Below, in pieces: positions 8,270-17,340 of a stretch of 30,568 bases of DNA. A program made the position numbers and the translations under genes. Location: NCBI GenBank assembly GCA_002408485.1, contig DHSP01000032.1, forward strand, positions 22,456 through 53,023, in the 5' to 3' direction. Within the stretch, counting starts at the first letter, position 1. Every line of letters starts with the position of its first letter. This DNA is from Proteiniphilum sp. UBA5283 (GTDB taxonomy: Bacteria; Bacteroidota; Bacteroidia; Bacteroidales; Dysgonomonadaceae). The notes beneath the pieces were generated by a model. The model did not search any database and was not told the DNA's origin. It worked only from the letters and a program-made list of their open reading frames with translations.

Positions 8270-9661
8270 TTACTCAGCGAACTTCCAGTAATCGAAATAG
8301 ATCAGATGACTTTTTGGGTTCCCCCTGACGATGAAGTAAAGATCATGTACGCCTGTCACCTTCGGTATATCAGTGGAGATCACTGCCCAGCGGTCACTGC
8401 CACCTGTGCGGGGGATGCGTAGCGAAGCGATCTTTTCACCCTCCCGGCTTCCCAGTCTTACTTCCAGGGTAATGGGATCGTTGTGGGTGGTGCCCACACG
8501 GGCGGAAAATTTTGTGGCACCCTTCTCCCGGAAATCCACATCACGTACCCTGATATAGCTGCCATCCTTGTTGCCCGTCACAAAAACTCCCACCTGGTCG
8601 TTCTGCGAAGATTTAAATCCTTCGGAGAAGGCGATGGTCTCGGCCTGGTTCAACACGTAGGGATTCAATGTTGCCAATCCTTTTTTGATCCCGTCGGTCA
8701 TGTCCAGTTGGGGGATGGTTCCGTCGGAATTAAACCGGAGTTCCTCCACCGCTACTGAGCGGGTGAAGCCACCGCCGCCCGGCAAGGCGCCGTTATGATA
8801 GAAGAAGTAGGTCTTACCGCGAAAGTCGATCACCGCGGGGTGATTCGTGAAAGCTCTTCCCTGTGCCGGCATCACCACGCCTCCGTATTTCCATGGCCCT
8901 TCCGGGCTGTGGCTGGTGGAGTAGCCGATATGTTCCGGTAGAGGGCCTCCCGGCCAGAAGAGATAGTAGAGCTTGTTTCTCTTATAGAGCCAGGGTCCCT
9001 CTTCGTAGAGGGTGTTACGCTGTGGGTCTCCCTCTCGTTTACCAAACGACTCTTCAGTGAGGGGTACTTTCACGATATTCCCCTCAAATGAGATCATGTC
9101 TTCATTTAGCTTCACGTAATAGAGATTGGGATTTCCCCAATAGAGATAAGCCTGCCCGTTGTCATCAACGAAGACGGTGGGGTCGATGTCTCCCCAGTCT
9201 GTCTGTGCCAGCGGTTTACCCAATGGATCGTGAAACGGTCCCAGGGGACTGTCGCCCACCGCCACGCCGATGGCGCCCCGGTTATTCTCCCTTGAGATTA
9301 CCGGAACGTACATATAAAATTTGCCACCCCTCTCTATGCACTGTGCTGCCCACGCATCGCCTTTGGCCCACTCGAAGTCGGTATAGGAGAGCACTACCCC
9401 GTGATCGGTCCAGTTTACCATGTCGTTGGTGGAGTAGAGCCGCCAGTTGTCCATTGTGAACCAGGTAGATCCGTCGGCGTCATGAGTGGTGTAGAGGTAG
9501 AGCCGGTCGTTCCATACCATGGGGGCAGGGTCGGCGGTATACATTGTCTGCACGATGGGGTTTTGTGCAAAGGCTGCACCTCCCATTGTCAATCTCATCC
9601 ATATCATCAGCGTGATGATAATGGCACCCTTTGCGGGAATCAATCGGATATTCATTTGCAT
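8270..9661 (-). CDS. GH43 family glycosidase with C-terminal CBM6
   Basis: Secreted GH43 enzyme of 463 aa, probably alpha-L-arabinofuranosidase or beta-xylosidase. The catalytic triad is D44 (TADPAPMV), D160 (WGDIDPTV) and E221 (YEEGPW). Residues from about 334 to the end form a CBM6-type module, opening with VLNQAETIAFSEGF and closing with a short IYFDYWKF strand. The reading frame is open back to 9796, but that extension would overlap the CE1 gene and carries no signal peptide at its start. ATG at 9661 (or 9655) puts a hydrophobic signal sequence ending in FAQ directly before the catalytic domain. It is a close paralogue of the gene at 1-1047, with the same domain order. Hydrolysis specificity cannot be read from the sequence. 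Confidence 0.9.
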   Translation of the reverse strand: MQMNIRLIPAKGAIIITLMIWMRLTMGGAAFAQNPIVQTMYTADPAPMVWNDRLYLYTTHDADGSTWFTMDNWRLYSTNDMVNWTDHGVVLSYTDFEWAKGDAWAAQCIERGGKFYMYVPVISRENNRGAIGVAVGDSPLGPFHDPLGKPLAQTDWGDIDPTVFVDDNGQAYLYWGNPNLYYVKLNEDMISFEGNIVKVPLTEESFGKREGDPQRNTLYEEGPWLYKRNKLYYLFWPGGPLPEHIGYSTSHSPEGPWKYGGVVMPAQGRAFTNHPAVIDFRGKTYFFYHNGALPGGGGFTRSVAVEELRFNSDGTIPQLDMTDGIKKGLATLNPYVLNQAETIAFSEGFKSSQNDQVGVFVTGNKDGSYIRVRDVDFREKGATKFSARVGTTHNDPITLEVRLGSREGEKIASLRIPRTGGSDRWAVISTDIPKVTGVHDLYFIVRGNPKSHLIYFDYWKFAE

Positions 9662-9741
9662 TTTATATTGGTTTGTGGGTATATGTTTATTCTTGTTGTC
9701 ATCATAATCGGGCTGTTGCTCCCATTTCAATACAGGGTGAA

Positions 9742-10908
9742 TTATTGAAATAGCAACTGTGCAAACTGGTAGAGCGATCTGCGCCAGGTGAGCCACTCGT
9801 GGGCCGTACCCGGTGATTCGTAAAAGGTATGATCAATTCCCTGTCTTTTCAGCATATTGCGAAAAGCGCCGATCGATTGCGGAAACACCTCCGGCTCGGT
9901 GGTGCCCACGCCCAGCCACAGTGCCCTGATCTGCCCGTTAATACGGTCGCCCTCTTTGAAAACGCCACCCAGGAAGGTTTCCGCATCAATCTCTGCCGCA
10001 CTGGGATAGTTGGCGGTGCCGCTAAAGCCTCCGTACCAGGCAAAGGTGTCGAGATTATTCATGATAATGCGCATGGTCTGGTTGGCCCCCATTGACAGGC
10101 CGGCGATAGCACGGCTTTCGCGATGGTTCAGAGTTCGGAACCGGCGGTCGATCATCGGGACGATCTCATTGATCATCACCTCTTCAAATACCATTGCCGG
10201 CCGTGTGGGATCCGAAACAGCCTGTTCCTCTTCCGGCCTGAAAGCATAGCCGTTGTCCATCACAATAATCATTGGTCTGGCTTTTCTCTCGGCAATCAGG
10301 TTGTCGAGGATAAGGCCGGCCTTACCCTGACCAGTCCATCCGGTTTCGTCCTCAAAACTGCCGTGTTGCAGGTAAAGTACGGGATAGCGTTTATCCGCCT
10401 CTGCCTCGTAACAGGGTGGGGTATAGACAAAGCAACGCCTCCATTTGCGTGTTATATCGGAGTAGTAGTTCATTTCGCTGACCAGCCCGTGCGGCACATT
10501 CTTCAATGTATAGAAATCCTGATCATGGGCAGGTATTTCAATCCCGCTACCCCAGCGTCCTGCACCGTAGAAGTAGCGTGTTCCCGGATCGGGCACCGAC
10601 GCTCCGTCGATATTGAGCTGGTAGTAATGAAACCCTTCTTCCTGTGGAGCCGATTCACCGCTCCAGACTCCCGTTTCATCTCTGGTAAGATCATATTTCA
10701 CTCCTCCGATATCGAGTTGTACGTACTTTGCATCGGGGGCTGCAACTTGTACCCGTACTTTCCCTCCCGAGTTGACCTGCGGGTATTCTTTTCCCGGTTG
10801 ATTGACGGTGGAGGGACGGAAATCTTCCTTTTCCGGGCCTTCAGCCCGGGCAATGCTGTATGCCATGCCGGCAATCAGACAAACGATATATGCGATTGTT
10901 CTGCTCAT
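9742..10908 (-). CDS. CE1-type carbohydrate esterase with N-terminal CBM48-like domain
   Basis: Alpha/beta-hydrolase of the esterase D / carbohydrate esterase family 1 group, 388 aa. A signal peptide (about residues 1-22) is followed by an Ig-like CBM48-type domain at about 45-130 (VRVQVAAPDAKYVQLDI...) and the esterase domain from about 140. The nucleophile is S272 in GLSMG and the catalytic histidine H370 in GTAHEWLTW. The acid residue is probably in the loop LGVGTTEPEVF, where a glutamate stands in the area usually holding Asp. Family members de-esterify plant glycans, either as feruloyl or acetyl esterases; the sequence does not separate these. Followed at 81 bases by the GH43-CBM6 gene. 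In this context it would remove ester groups blocking the arabinofuranosidases. Confidence 0.88.
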   Translation of the reverse strand: MSRTIAYIVCLIAGMAYSIARAEGPEKEDFRPSTVNQPGKEYPQVNSGGKVRVQVAAPDAKYVQLDIGGVKYDLTRDETGVWSGESAPQEEGFHYYQLNIDGASVPDPGTRYFYGAGRWGSGIEIPAHDQDFYTLKNVPHGLVSEMNYYSDITRKWRRCFVYTPPCYEAEADKRYPVLYLQHGSFEDETGWTGQGKAGLILDNLIAERKARPMIIVMDNGYAFRPEEEQAVSDPTRPAMVFEEVMINEIVPMIDRRFRTLNHRESRAIAGLSMGANQTMRIIMNNLDTFAWYGGFSGTANYPSAAEIDAETFLGGVFKEGDRINGQIRALWLGVGTTEPEVFPQSIGAFRNMLKRQGIDHTFYESPGTAHEWLTWRRSLYQFAQLLFQ

Positions 10909-11005
10909 ATAATTGTTAAATTATGCCCGCCGCAGGTGGACACCCTTCTTCCTTTGTCACCGGCAGAAACTACCCAATACCGGTGAGGTGCGGGAATCGT
11001 TCATT

Positions 11006-12622
11006 TTATTTTGTTCGTTCATATTGAAAGTAATCCAGGTCGACATAACCTCCCGGTTCTTTTGTTGCGTAGTTGAAAATGGCATAGCGGGTACCCATAA
11101 AAAGTCTGCGGTAGTCGAATTTCATTTTAAAGGGCTTCCCGATTTCCTTCCAGTTCTCGTTGTCGAGGCTGTAATAGAGAGTGGCAATGTCCCTGTGCAG
11201 ATTAAAATCTCCGTCAATGCGCAGGTAGATAGTCGGCTGACAGAACGCAACCTCTTCGTACAGTTCTTTATCAACTCCTGTGACAGCTTTGTTTTTGTCG
11301 TCCAGTTGCACCGATTGGGTAGACATGGAGAGCATATAACAACCCTCATCCCGGGTTATCTCCAGCACTGCAGCATCGCCGTTGAAGGCGCTAAATCCGG
11401 CTACATCCCCTTCTCTCATGCCGGTCAGATCGATCGATATCCGGCCGCTGCACAGTGGCCCCTCCATGCGTTGCGTAAGGGTGTTTGGGGCCAGAAAGAG
11501 ATTTTCTACCACCCGGGCGGTTTTGAGTCTGAGGAAGCCCGGGCGTTCTTTTAGTGACCAGGCGCTGTCGACAGGATTATGATTCCATTGCCAGTTGATC
11601 TTCAGTCCGGATGTGGAAAAATCATCGCTTTCCACCAGATATTTCCCGGTATAGACAGGTTTAATCGGTGTTTCCCAATGGAGAGGCACCTTCCCGTTTT
11701 CGTCTCCCAGCATTGGCCATCCCTCTTTCCACCGCACAGGCATGAGTAGTGGTACGCGCCCCACGGCATTTCGGTCCTGAAAGATCAGCCCATACCAGTT
11801 TCCCTTGTCGTCATCAATGATTGCCCCTTGTCCGCAATAGGGAAAACCGGCAAAATCATCTTCCAGAATAACTTTCTTTTCATAAGGTCCTAATATATGA
11901 TCAGCCCTGTAGCATACCTGCCGGCGGGGCTTGTTTCGCGGCCACGAAATCATCAGCAGATAATATTTTCCGTCGTGTTTGATAATCTGGCTACCTTCCA
12001 GTAATCCGGTTTCCTCTTTATCCCGTTCGAAGATTCTTATTTCCCGACCTCCCGGCATCACATCCGTGAGGTCAGGCTTTAACTCCCGGAGTGATCCCGT
12101 GCCATAAAATACATAAACTTTGCCGTCATCATCAAAGAAAAGGGAGCCGTCGTGAAAATGCGTAGTGCGTGTAATCAACTTCCAGTTTCCAGTGACAGGA
12201 TCTTTGGATTCAAAAATATAGGATTTGAACGGTTGATCGTTGGGTGAAAAAAGAACATAGTATTTCCCATTGTGGAAGCGAATAGAAGATGCCCACTGAC
12301 CTCTTCCGTAGACTGTTCCCTCTAACAGGTCGTATTTGGGAGTGTCGGTTAATTTGTCAAAGACATAACTCGCGATTTCCCAGTTGACCAGGTCGCGGGA
12401 TTTCATGACCGGGGCACCGGGCATGAGATGCATCGTGGTGCTGATCAGATAAAAATCTTTTCCTGAGCGTGTGATGGACATGTCGGGCAGGTCTGCCCAT
12501 ATCACAGGATTTGTATAGGAGGTGGTATCAAGACGGCGGTTGCTTTTGCAACCGGTCATCAGAGTCAACAGGCATAATGCTGCGATCGCGAGACAGGACC
12601 TGTTTTGAGGAAAGGTGTACAT
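11006..12622 (-). CDS. GH43 lipoprotein with C-terminal concanavalin-like domain
   Basis: GH43 glycosidase of 538 aa, predicted lipoprotein with lipobox LMTGC and Cys at residue 25. The propeller shows D47 (DLPDMSI), D158 (HFHDGSLFF) and E209 (GLLEGSQI) as the base, pKa-modulating and acid residues. The last 190 residues or so form the beta-sandwich (GH43_C2/DUF1349 type) found in arabinofuranosidases and xylosidases active on arabinoxylan or arabinan. The frame is open back to a TTG at 12664 right after the preceding stop; ATG at 12622 gives the better lipoprotein signal, with ATG at 12643 an alternative. The preceding GH43 gene ends only 42 bases away, so the pair is surely co-transcribed and probably acts on the same side chains. 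The lipid anchor suggests outer-membrane placement. Confidence 0.88.
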   Translation of the reverse strand: MYTFPQNRSCLAIAALCLLTLMTGCKSNRRLDTTSYTNPVIWADLPDMSITRSGKDFYLISTTMHLMPGAPVMKSRDLVNWEIASYVFDKLTDTPKYDLLEGTVYGRGQWASSIRFHNGKYYVLFSPNDQPFKSYIFESKDPVTGNWKLITRTTHFHDGSLFFDDDGKVYVFYGTGSLRELKPDLTDVMPGGREIRIFERDKEETGLLEGSQIIKHDGKYYLLMISWPRNKPRRQVCYRADHILGPYEKKVILEDDFAGFPYCGQGAIIDDDKGNWYGLIFQDRNAVGRVPLLMPVRWKEGWPMLGDENGKVPLHWETPIKPVYTGKYLVESDDFSTSGLKINWQWNHNPVDSAWSLKERPGFLRLKTARVVENLFLAPNTLTQRMEGPLCSGRISIDLTGMREGDVAGFSAFNGDAAVLEITRDEGCYMLSMSTQSVQLDDKNKAVTGVDKELYEEVAFCQPTIYLRIDGDFNLHRDIATLYYSLDNENWKEIGKPFKMKFDYRRLFMGTRYAIFNYATKEPGGYVDLDYFQYERTK

Positions 12623-12664
12623 GTGGTTGGATTGTTGTAACATTATGAGTAAGCAGAGAGACAA

Positions 12665-14389
12665 TTATTCAGGCTGCGCATCATTCTTGGTGGTGGCATG
12701 CAGTCCGATCAGGGTGCCGGTAAATCCTCCCGCTACATTGGTTGAAAGGATATCACCCGACAACGTTCCTCCCAAATTTTCGAACCTGATTCCCCCGGTT
12801 GCGTAATTGAACCGATAATCGTTGCCGTTTGCAGTGACCTGCAGGGAAACAGGGTTGTTAGTATCAATGGGCACACTTGCCACAATTTTTGAGGATCCTC
12901 TCTCCGTACGTTGCAATACCAGATAGTCCTGTTTCCCTTTTTTTGTAATGCCAAAGAGATAATAGAACCGCTCGCTCTGATAGCAAACCATGCCTGCCAG
13001 ATCCTTTTCTGATTGGGGCTTATATTGCATCGTAGCCGTGGCCGTAAAGTTGTTGTGCTGTTGACGGTAGAAGAGGGTTGAGGTGGGAGCCACTTCTTTG
13101 AGATTGACAGCAAACGGAGTGAAGGTGATTCCTCTTTTACCGGATGTGACAAAATCCTCCCGGGGGCCTCTCACGCCTATCCAACGGTAATCGAGCGTGG
13201 GTGAGCGGAAGTTTTCGCGAAATATAAAATTCCCGTTTGGGAAAAACCCCTCCTTCCCGGTCATGTTTGCAACTCCTTGTGGCATTTTCTGCTTGGGCTC
13301 AAGGGGAATCAAACCGTTCTCAAAAACCGGATACTTACCACTCCAGTCAACTGGAAGGATGAATGTTTCGCGACCAATATTTACCCTGTTTTCTGCATTT
13401 GGACGAATTGCCAGAAAGACACCATAGTATTTGCCGTCGGGTCCTTCCACCAGATCGGCATGTCCTGCCCAATCCACCTTGTTTTCTCTGTCCGGGTCCA
13501 AATAACGCTGGGATAAGATTGGGTTGCTGGCTGCCGGCCTATAAGGTCCTTTGGGGTGGTCGCTGGTAAAGATCACCTCACTGTGCCAGTCGCCAGTACC
13601 CCCTTCGGCACACATAAGGTAGTAGGTGCCATTTTTTTTATAAATATGAGGAGCCTCAATCCAGATAGGCTTCTGTGTGATATCTACTCCTCCGTCCACA
13701 ATAATCTGATTGGTGCCGGGAATGACCTGATCTTTCTCCAGGTCATATTCCCATATTTTGATTACCCGGTGCCCCTCATAGCGCTCTTTCCCTCTATCGG
13801 GCGCATCGTTGTGGATTACATAGGCTTTTCCGTTGTCGTCAAAAAAGAGAGAAGGATCGATACCGCCAAAATTCAGTTTCTGTACTTCACTCCATCCCTT
13901 GAAGGGATCTTTGGTTTTTACTACCATATTCCCAATGTCGCCGGCAAATTGAGTCGTGATCATATAAAAGGTATCGTTGTAGGGGTTGTATTTGATTGCC
14001 GGTGCGTAGATCCCTGCACTGATGCCGGAATCATGTACTTTCAATTGTGACTTCCTGTCGAGCACATGGCCTATCTGCTTCCAGTTTACCAGGTCGTTGG
14101 AGTGAAAGATGGGTACTCCGGGGAACATGGCAAAGGAAGAAGTTACAAGAAAGTAATCATTTCCTTTCCGGGTAATGGAAGGATCGGGATAGCACCCTTG
14201 CAGGATCGGGTTGTAAAATTCGTCAGATTGTAATGGATACTCCCTGTAGACGGGATCCTCACCCTGGTAGACAAATTCACTGAAATCCGGATGGTTTATG
14301 GTTCCTTTCTTTTGGGCGTTAATCCCGGTTAAGGTAAACAACAAAGACAATGTTGTCAGTAGCAGCGGTAGATTCATTTTTCGTTTCAT
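12665..14389 (-). CDS. GH43 family glycosidase with C-terminal concanavalin-like domain
   Basis: GH43 enzyme of 574 aa with a cleavable signal peptide (cleavage near TGINAQ, residue 26). The active-site residues are D69 (GCYPDPSI), D178 (GGIDPSLFF) and E245 (IWIEAPHI). The C-terminal 190 residues, beginning near NFIFRENFRSPTLDYRWIG, form the GH43_C2 beta-sandwich. Related proteins cleave alpha-L-arabinofuranose or beta-xylose; the residue arrangement does not tell which. It is the first enzyme gene after the barrel-less plug protein, separated by 223 bases that contain a possible minus-strand -7 element. It differs from the adjacent GH43 lipoprotein in signal type, so one may act at the surface and the other in the periplasm. 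Confidence 0.88.
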   Translation of the reverse strand: MKRKMNLPLLLTTLSLLFTLTGINAQKKGTINHPDFSEFVYQGEDPVYREYPLQSDEFYNPILQGCYPDPSITRKGNDYFLVTSSFAMFPGVPIFHSNDLVNWKQIGHVLDRKSQLKVHDSGISAGIYAPAIKYNPYNDTFYMITTQFAGDIGNMVVKTKDPFKGWSEVQKLNFGGIDPSLFFDDNGKAYVIHNDAPDRGKERYEGHRVIKIWEYDLEKDQVIPGTNQIIVDGGVDITQKPIWIEAPHIYKKNGTYYLMCAEGGTGDWHSEVIFTSDHPKGPYRPAASNPILSQRYLDPDRENKVDWAGHADLVEGPDGKYYGVFLAIRPNAENRVNIGRETFILPVDWSGKYPVFENGLIPLEPKQKMPQGVANMTGKEGFFPNGNFIFRENFRSPTLDYRWIGVRGPREDFVTSGKRGITFTPFAVNLKEVAPTSTLFYRQQHNNFTATATMQYKPQSEKDLAGMVCYQSERFYYLFGITKKGKQDYLVLQRTERGSSKIVASVPIDTNNPVSLQVTANGNDYRFNYATGGIRFENLGGTLSGDILSTNVAGGFTGTLIGLHATTKNDAQPE

Positions 14390-14525
14390 TACGGTGAAGT
14401 ATTATTAAGTGAAGCAATTCATTTTGATTATCGTTCAAGGGAACTGTTCTGTTTATAATCGGCTTAACATAGAATCTGCCTTCGTGGCAAAATTTCAGGT
14501 CAGCATTGTTGTATTGTCTGTATGG

Positions 14526-14533
14526 CAAATGTA
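14526..14533 (-). promoter_or_regulatory. Possible Bacteroidota -7 promoter element
   Basis: The minus strand reads TACATTTG here, which fits the Bacteroides -7 consensus TAnnTTTG. It lies 137 bases before the ATG of the first GH43 gene. No TTTG is found at the expected -33 distance, so this could be chance in an A+T-rich gap. If real, the enzyme genes could be transcribed independently of the plug protein gene. Confidence 0.25.
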
Positions 14534-14612
14534 ATCACTCTAAATATAAACTGCGTCCCGTTTTTGGATAGTTAATTCACTTTTATAGATAAAACAGAAT
14601 AGAAAGGAGTTA

Positions 14613-17243
14613 TTATTTAACTTCAACAGCTTCGCTTGACGAATATATAAGATGGCCGAAACTACTTATTCCTTCAAGGACTATCCCATATTGCGATGGA
14701 AAATCGGCCGAATAAAAGCTTAGATGGGCAATCCCTGTGTTGTCTGTCCAGACAGATGGATTCCAATAAATCGTTGAGCGCAGGTCAGGATTCCCCTTTA
14801 TTTGTCGTCCTTCCGTTTCGTAGGCGGGCGAATAAAATTCCACATGCTGCTGGTACCCTATTGGAGTAAATACTTGCATGTTCTTGTTCATGCTGTTTTT
14901 TTCTACAAATCCTTTTTTCGTGTTGATGACAATGGCACCGTTTGCCGCCCGGCTTCCGAAAATAGGCATCACCGAGGTGGCTGGTGATACAAATGCATCG
15001 CTTATGTCATTTACATTCAGTGTATTGTAATCAAAATTCTCCGTGGGTACATTGTCCAAAATAAGCATAGGCGTAGCCCGGCGATAATAAACCTCATTTC
15101 CTGAAATCGTGATGCCCGGGAGGCGACGCAGCAGGTCGAAAACAGTCAGAAAATTCGCCTTTTCAATTTCTTCGGTTGCAACTACATGGGATGATGAAAT
15201 TGAATAATAGGGTGATTCCGTTTTTCGGCGATGTATTCGCTTTGCCTTCACTTCAACCTCTGCAAGATTGATCAGCCACATTCCATTTTCTATGGCTTGT
15301 TTTTCAGTTGCCTTGTCAAGATAGGAATTGTTGTAATTGTGCTTTTCGGGAGCAGGCAATGGAGGCAATGTAACCCGTGGAAAAGATTCAACCGGATCCA
15401 GCTCAATAAAAGCAAGACTTGAACCTTTTTTTCTCAAAGCTTGTATAAGATACCGTGTGCTATCCGGATAATCAACATTGGAAAATACAAACCTCCCATC
15501 CTCTTCCGTTTTGACAAACGAGGTGCCTAAAATCGAATCTTTATGGGCAATCAAAGAAATGTTTCCTTCTCTCAACGCTGAAAATACCCCGGTTACCTTT
15601 CCTGAAAACTGACGGTTTGACTCCACTAAATATTTTGGTTCTGTCAGCAGGTTACCTTTCAGTATTTCCGGCACGTTGTACCTTCTCCACCCCTGTGTCA
15701 TCATCAGGACATCCAGCGCTGCTATCGTTTTTGGGCCGTCGTTCTGAAAATAGCTCATAGGCGATTCAATGTAGCCTTTCAACTCGGAAGTAAGCAAAAG
15801 AGTAGAAATAATGCCCGAAGAAGTATCAGGTGACACATCCCGCATGTCCACCACAGATAAGGAAAAATTGCCGGCCAACGGTACCTCGTATTCATCGGTA
15901 ACTTTTATGTCAAGGCCTATTTTGTCTCTTGTTTCGTAAGTTTGTTTGTCGTGGGTGACACAAACATTGGCGAAAGAACTGCTTTGTAGCGAGAAAACAA
16001 GACGTTCGCTCAGGATGTTCCTCTCTTTGTCCACTAATAAAAAATGGATGATGCCTGCTGGGAAGAAATCTTTTTCAAAGAGGTATCCTCGTGCTTCGGC
16101 CCAAGGTTGTGAATAGAGTACCGCTCCCCGGATGTGGGCTACCAAATGTACCCCCGGCGGCAATGCATAGTCGGGTGACATTGATAAAGTCAAGCGTAAG
16201 CTGCCGCCGCTCCAGTGGGCTTTTAATGCAACAGTGTTGGGCTCGGGCAGTGGCAAGCTGAACCGTTGTGATCTATTATTTTCGTTTGTACACACCACAT
16301 AATAGGTCCGCCCTGGCAGGTAATGCATCCTGAACTGTCCCATTCCCAAATGTCGGCTTTCAAAACGAGCCCATTCCTTGCCGGTATCGTCGTACACGAT
16401 GCCCTTCACGTTCTCGTGTAATCCGTTTTTTTTCAATGCTTTGAAGGCAATCTGGATGTCTGACTGCAACGGCGCATGCCCTCCCTCCGGGAAAAAAGAG
16501 ACGTCGAACGTATCGTCTGGCTGGGGAACGGTAAAAAAACGACTGTGTCTTTTTCCTTTGTATGTGCTTTGGAGCAGGAATACCGGTTGATTTTTCGATT
16601 TTATCATGTTGAAAGAATAATGGGCCGTTTTTTCTTCAAACGATAGTTTAATTTCTTCCCCCTTCGGGTTACCTTCCGGAAATAAGCTGCAGTTATCGGG
16701 AACAATAAGGCCTTCACCGTTTGCTCCGGTGAAATAAATATCTGCAAATATTTTGTTCTCTCCGAACGTAAAGTCGACCTTGGGGGAAATACCGGCCGAC
16801 GCCGGGTCGATAACATAAACAGACGTTCGAAAGAAATAATCCTCGCCCTGATTTTGCATAAACCTGGTATATGCACGAAGCGTATAGTTGCCTTCGGGCA
16901 ACGTCTCGTCCAGTTTGATATATCCATAAAAGCACCCCATACTGTCGGAAGACAGCATGACTCTGTCCACAACCTCTGATAAGAGATTGATCATCTCCAC
17001 ATAGACATACCTGCTGGCATTGGCTTGTTTGAGCAGAAGCGCATCCACCAGATGGACACGCATCCAGATTGTATCTCCCGAAATATAGGAGGGTTTATCG
17101 GTCTGAACATGAACTTTTTCCTGAGGATAAAGAGAAATCTGTTCAAGAAAAAGCTTTTGTATTGTGTCGGTGCCCATATCCTGAGCCTGGATATCCGCAT
17201 TTAAAAGAAAAAAGGCACATAAGACAAAAGTTATCGCTTTCAT
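14613..17243 (-). CDS. Macroglobulin-like protein with TonB-receptor plug domain but no beta-barrel
   Basis: Large secreted protein of 876 aa with signal peptide 1-20. Residues about 43-145 resemble an alpha-2-macroglobulin MG2 domain (EKVHVQTDKPSYISGDTIW). Further beta-sandwich domains fill about 150-540 and include the MTQGWRRYNVPEIL motif seen in this Bacteroidota family. A carboxypeptidase-regulatory-like domain sits at about 545-615, and a TonB-receptor plug at about 685-778 ending in FGSRAANGAIVINTKKG. The last 95 residues form another small beta domain (LRSTIYWNPSVWTDNTG). There is no room for a 22-strand barrel and no thioester motif GCGEQ. The role is unknown; it could bind SusC-type receptors or act as an envelope scaffold, both inferred. 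It follows the terminator at 17341-17373. Confidence 0.8.
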   Translation of the reverse strand: MKAITFVLCAFFLLNADIQAQDMGTDTIQKLFLEQISLYPQEKVHVQTDKPSYISGDTIWMRVHLVDALLLKQANASRYVYVEMINLLSEVVDRVMLSSDSMGCFYGYIKLDETLPEGNYTLRAYTRFMQNQGEDYFFRTSVYVIDPASAGISPKVDFTFGENKIFADIYFTGANGEGLIVPDNCSLFPEGNPKGEEIKLSFEEKTAHYSFNMIKSKNQPVFLLQSTYKGKRHSRFFTVPQPDDTFDVSFFPEGGHAPLQSDIQIAFKALKKNGLHENVKGIVYDDTGKEWARFESRHLGMGQFRMHYLPGRTYYVVCTNENNRSQRFSLPLPEPNTVALKAHWSGGSLRLTLSMSPDYALPPGVHLVAHIRGAVLYSQPWAEARGYLFEKDFFPAGIIHFLLVDKERNILSERLVFSLQSSSFANVCVTHDKQTYETRDKIGLDIKVTDEYEVPLAGNFSLSVVDMRDVSPDTSSGIISTLLLTSELKGYIESPMSYFQNDGPKTIAALDVLMMTQGWRRYNVPEILKGNLLTEPKYLVESNRQFSGKVTGVFSALREGNISLIAHKDSILGTSFVKTEEDGRFVFSNVDYPDSTRYLIQALRKKGSSLAFIELDPVESFPRVTLPPLPAPEKHNYNNSYLDKATEKQAIENGMWLINLAEVEVKAKRIHRRKTESPYYSISSSHVVATEEIEKANFLTVFDLLRRLPGITISGNEVYYRRATPMLILDNVPTENFDYNTLNVNDISDAFVSPATSVMPIFGSRAANGAIVINTKKGFVEKNSMNKNMQVFTPIGYQQHVEFYSPAYETEGRQIKGNPDLRSTIYWNPSVWTDNTGIAHLSFYSADFPSQYGIVLEGISSFGHLIYSSSEAVEVK

Positions 17244-17340
17244 GGTTCATAATCTGATTTATTTGTTGGCGGATGAAACTGATCATAGTTGTTCCTGTTA
17301 TTCAGTCATAAATGTCGATCTAAAATAACCGAATATAAAA

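Noticed and set aside
9662..9796. N-terminal extension of the GH43-CBM6 frame
   Set aside because: It would overlap the end of the CE1 gene and put the hydrophobic signal segment deep inside the protein; ATG at 9661 fits better.
10123..10986. Long plus-strand open frame (287 codons) opposite the CE1 gene
   Set aside because: It mirrors a well-supported esterase gene on the other strand, and its translation shows no domain logic.
14319..14528. 69-codon minus-strand open frame in the gap before GH43
   Set aside because: Overlaps the start of the GH43 gene in another frame and has no secretion signal or family match.
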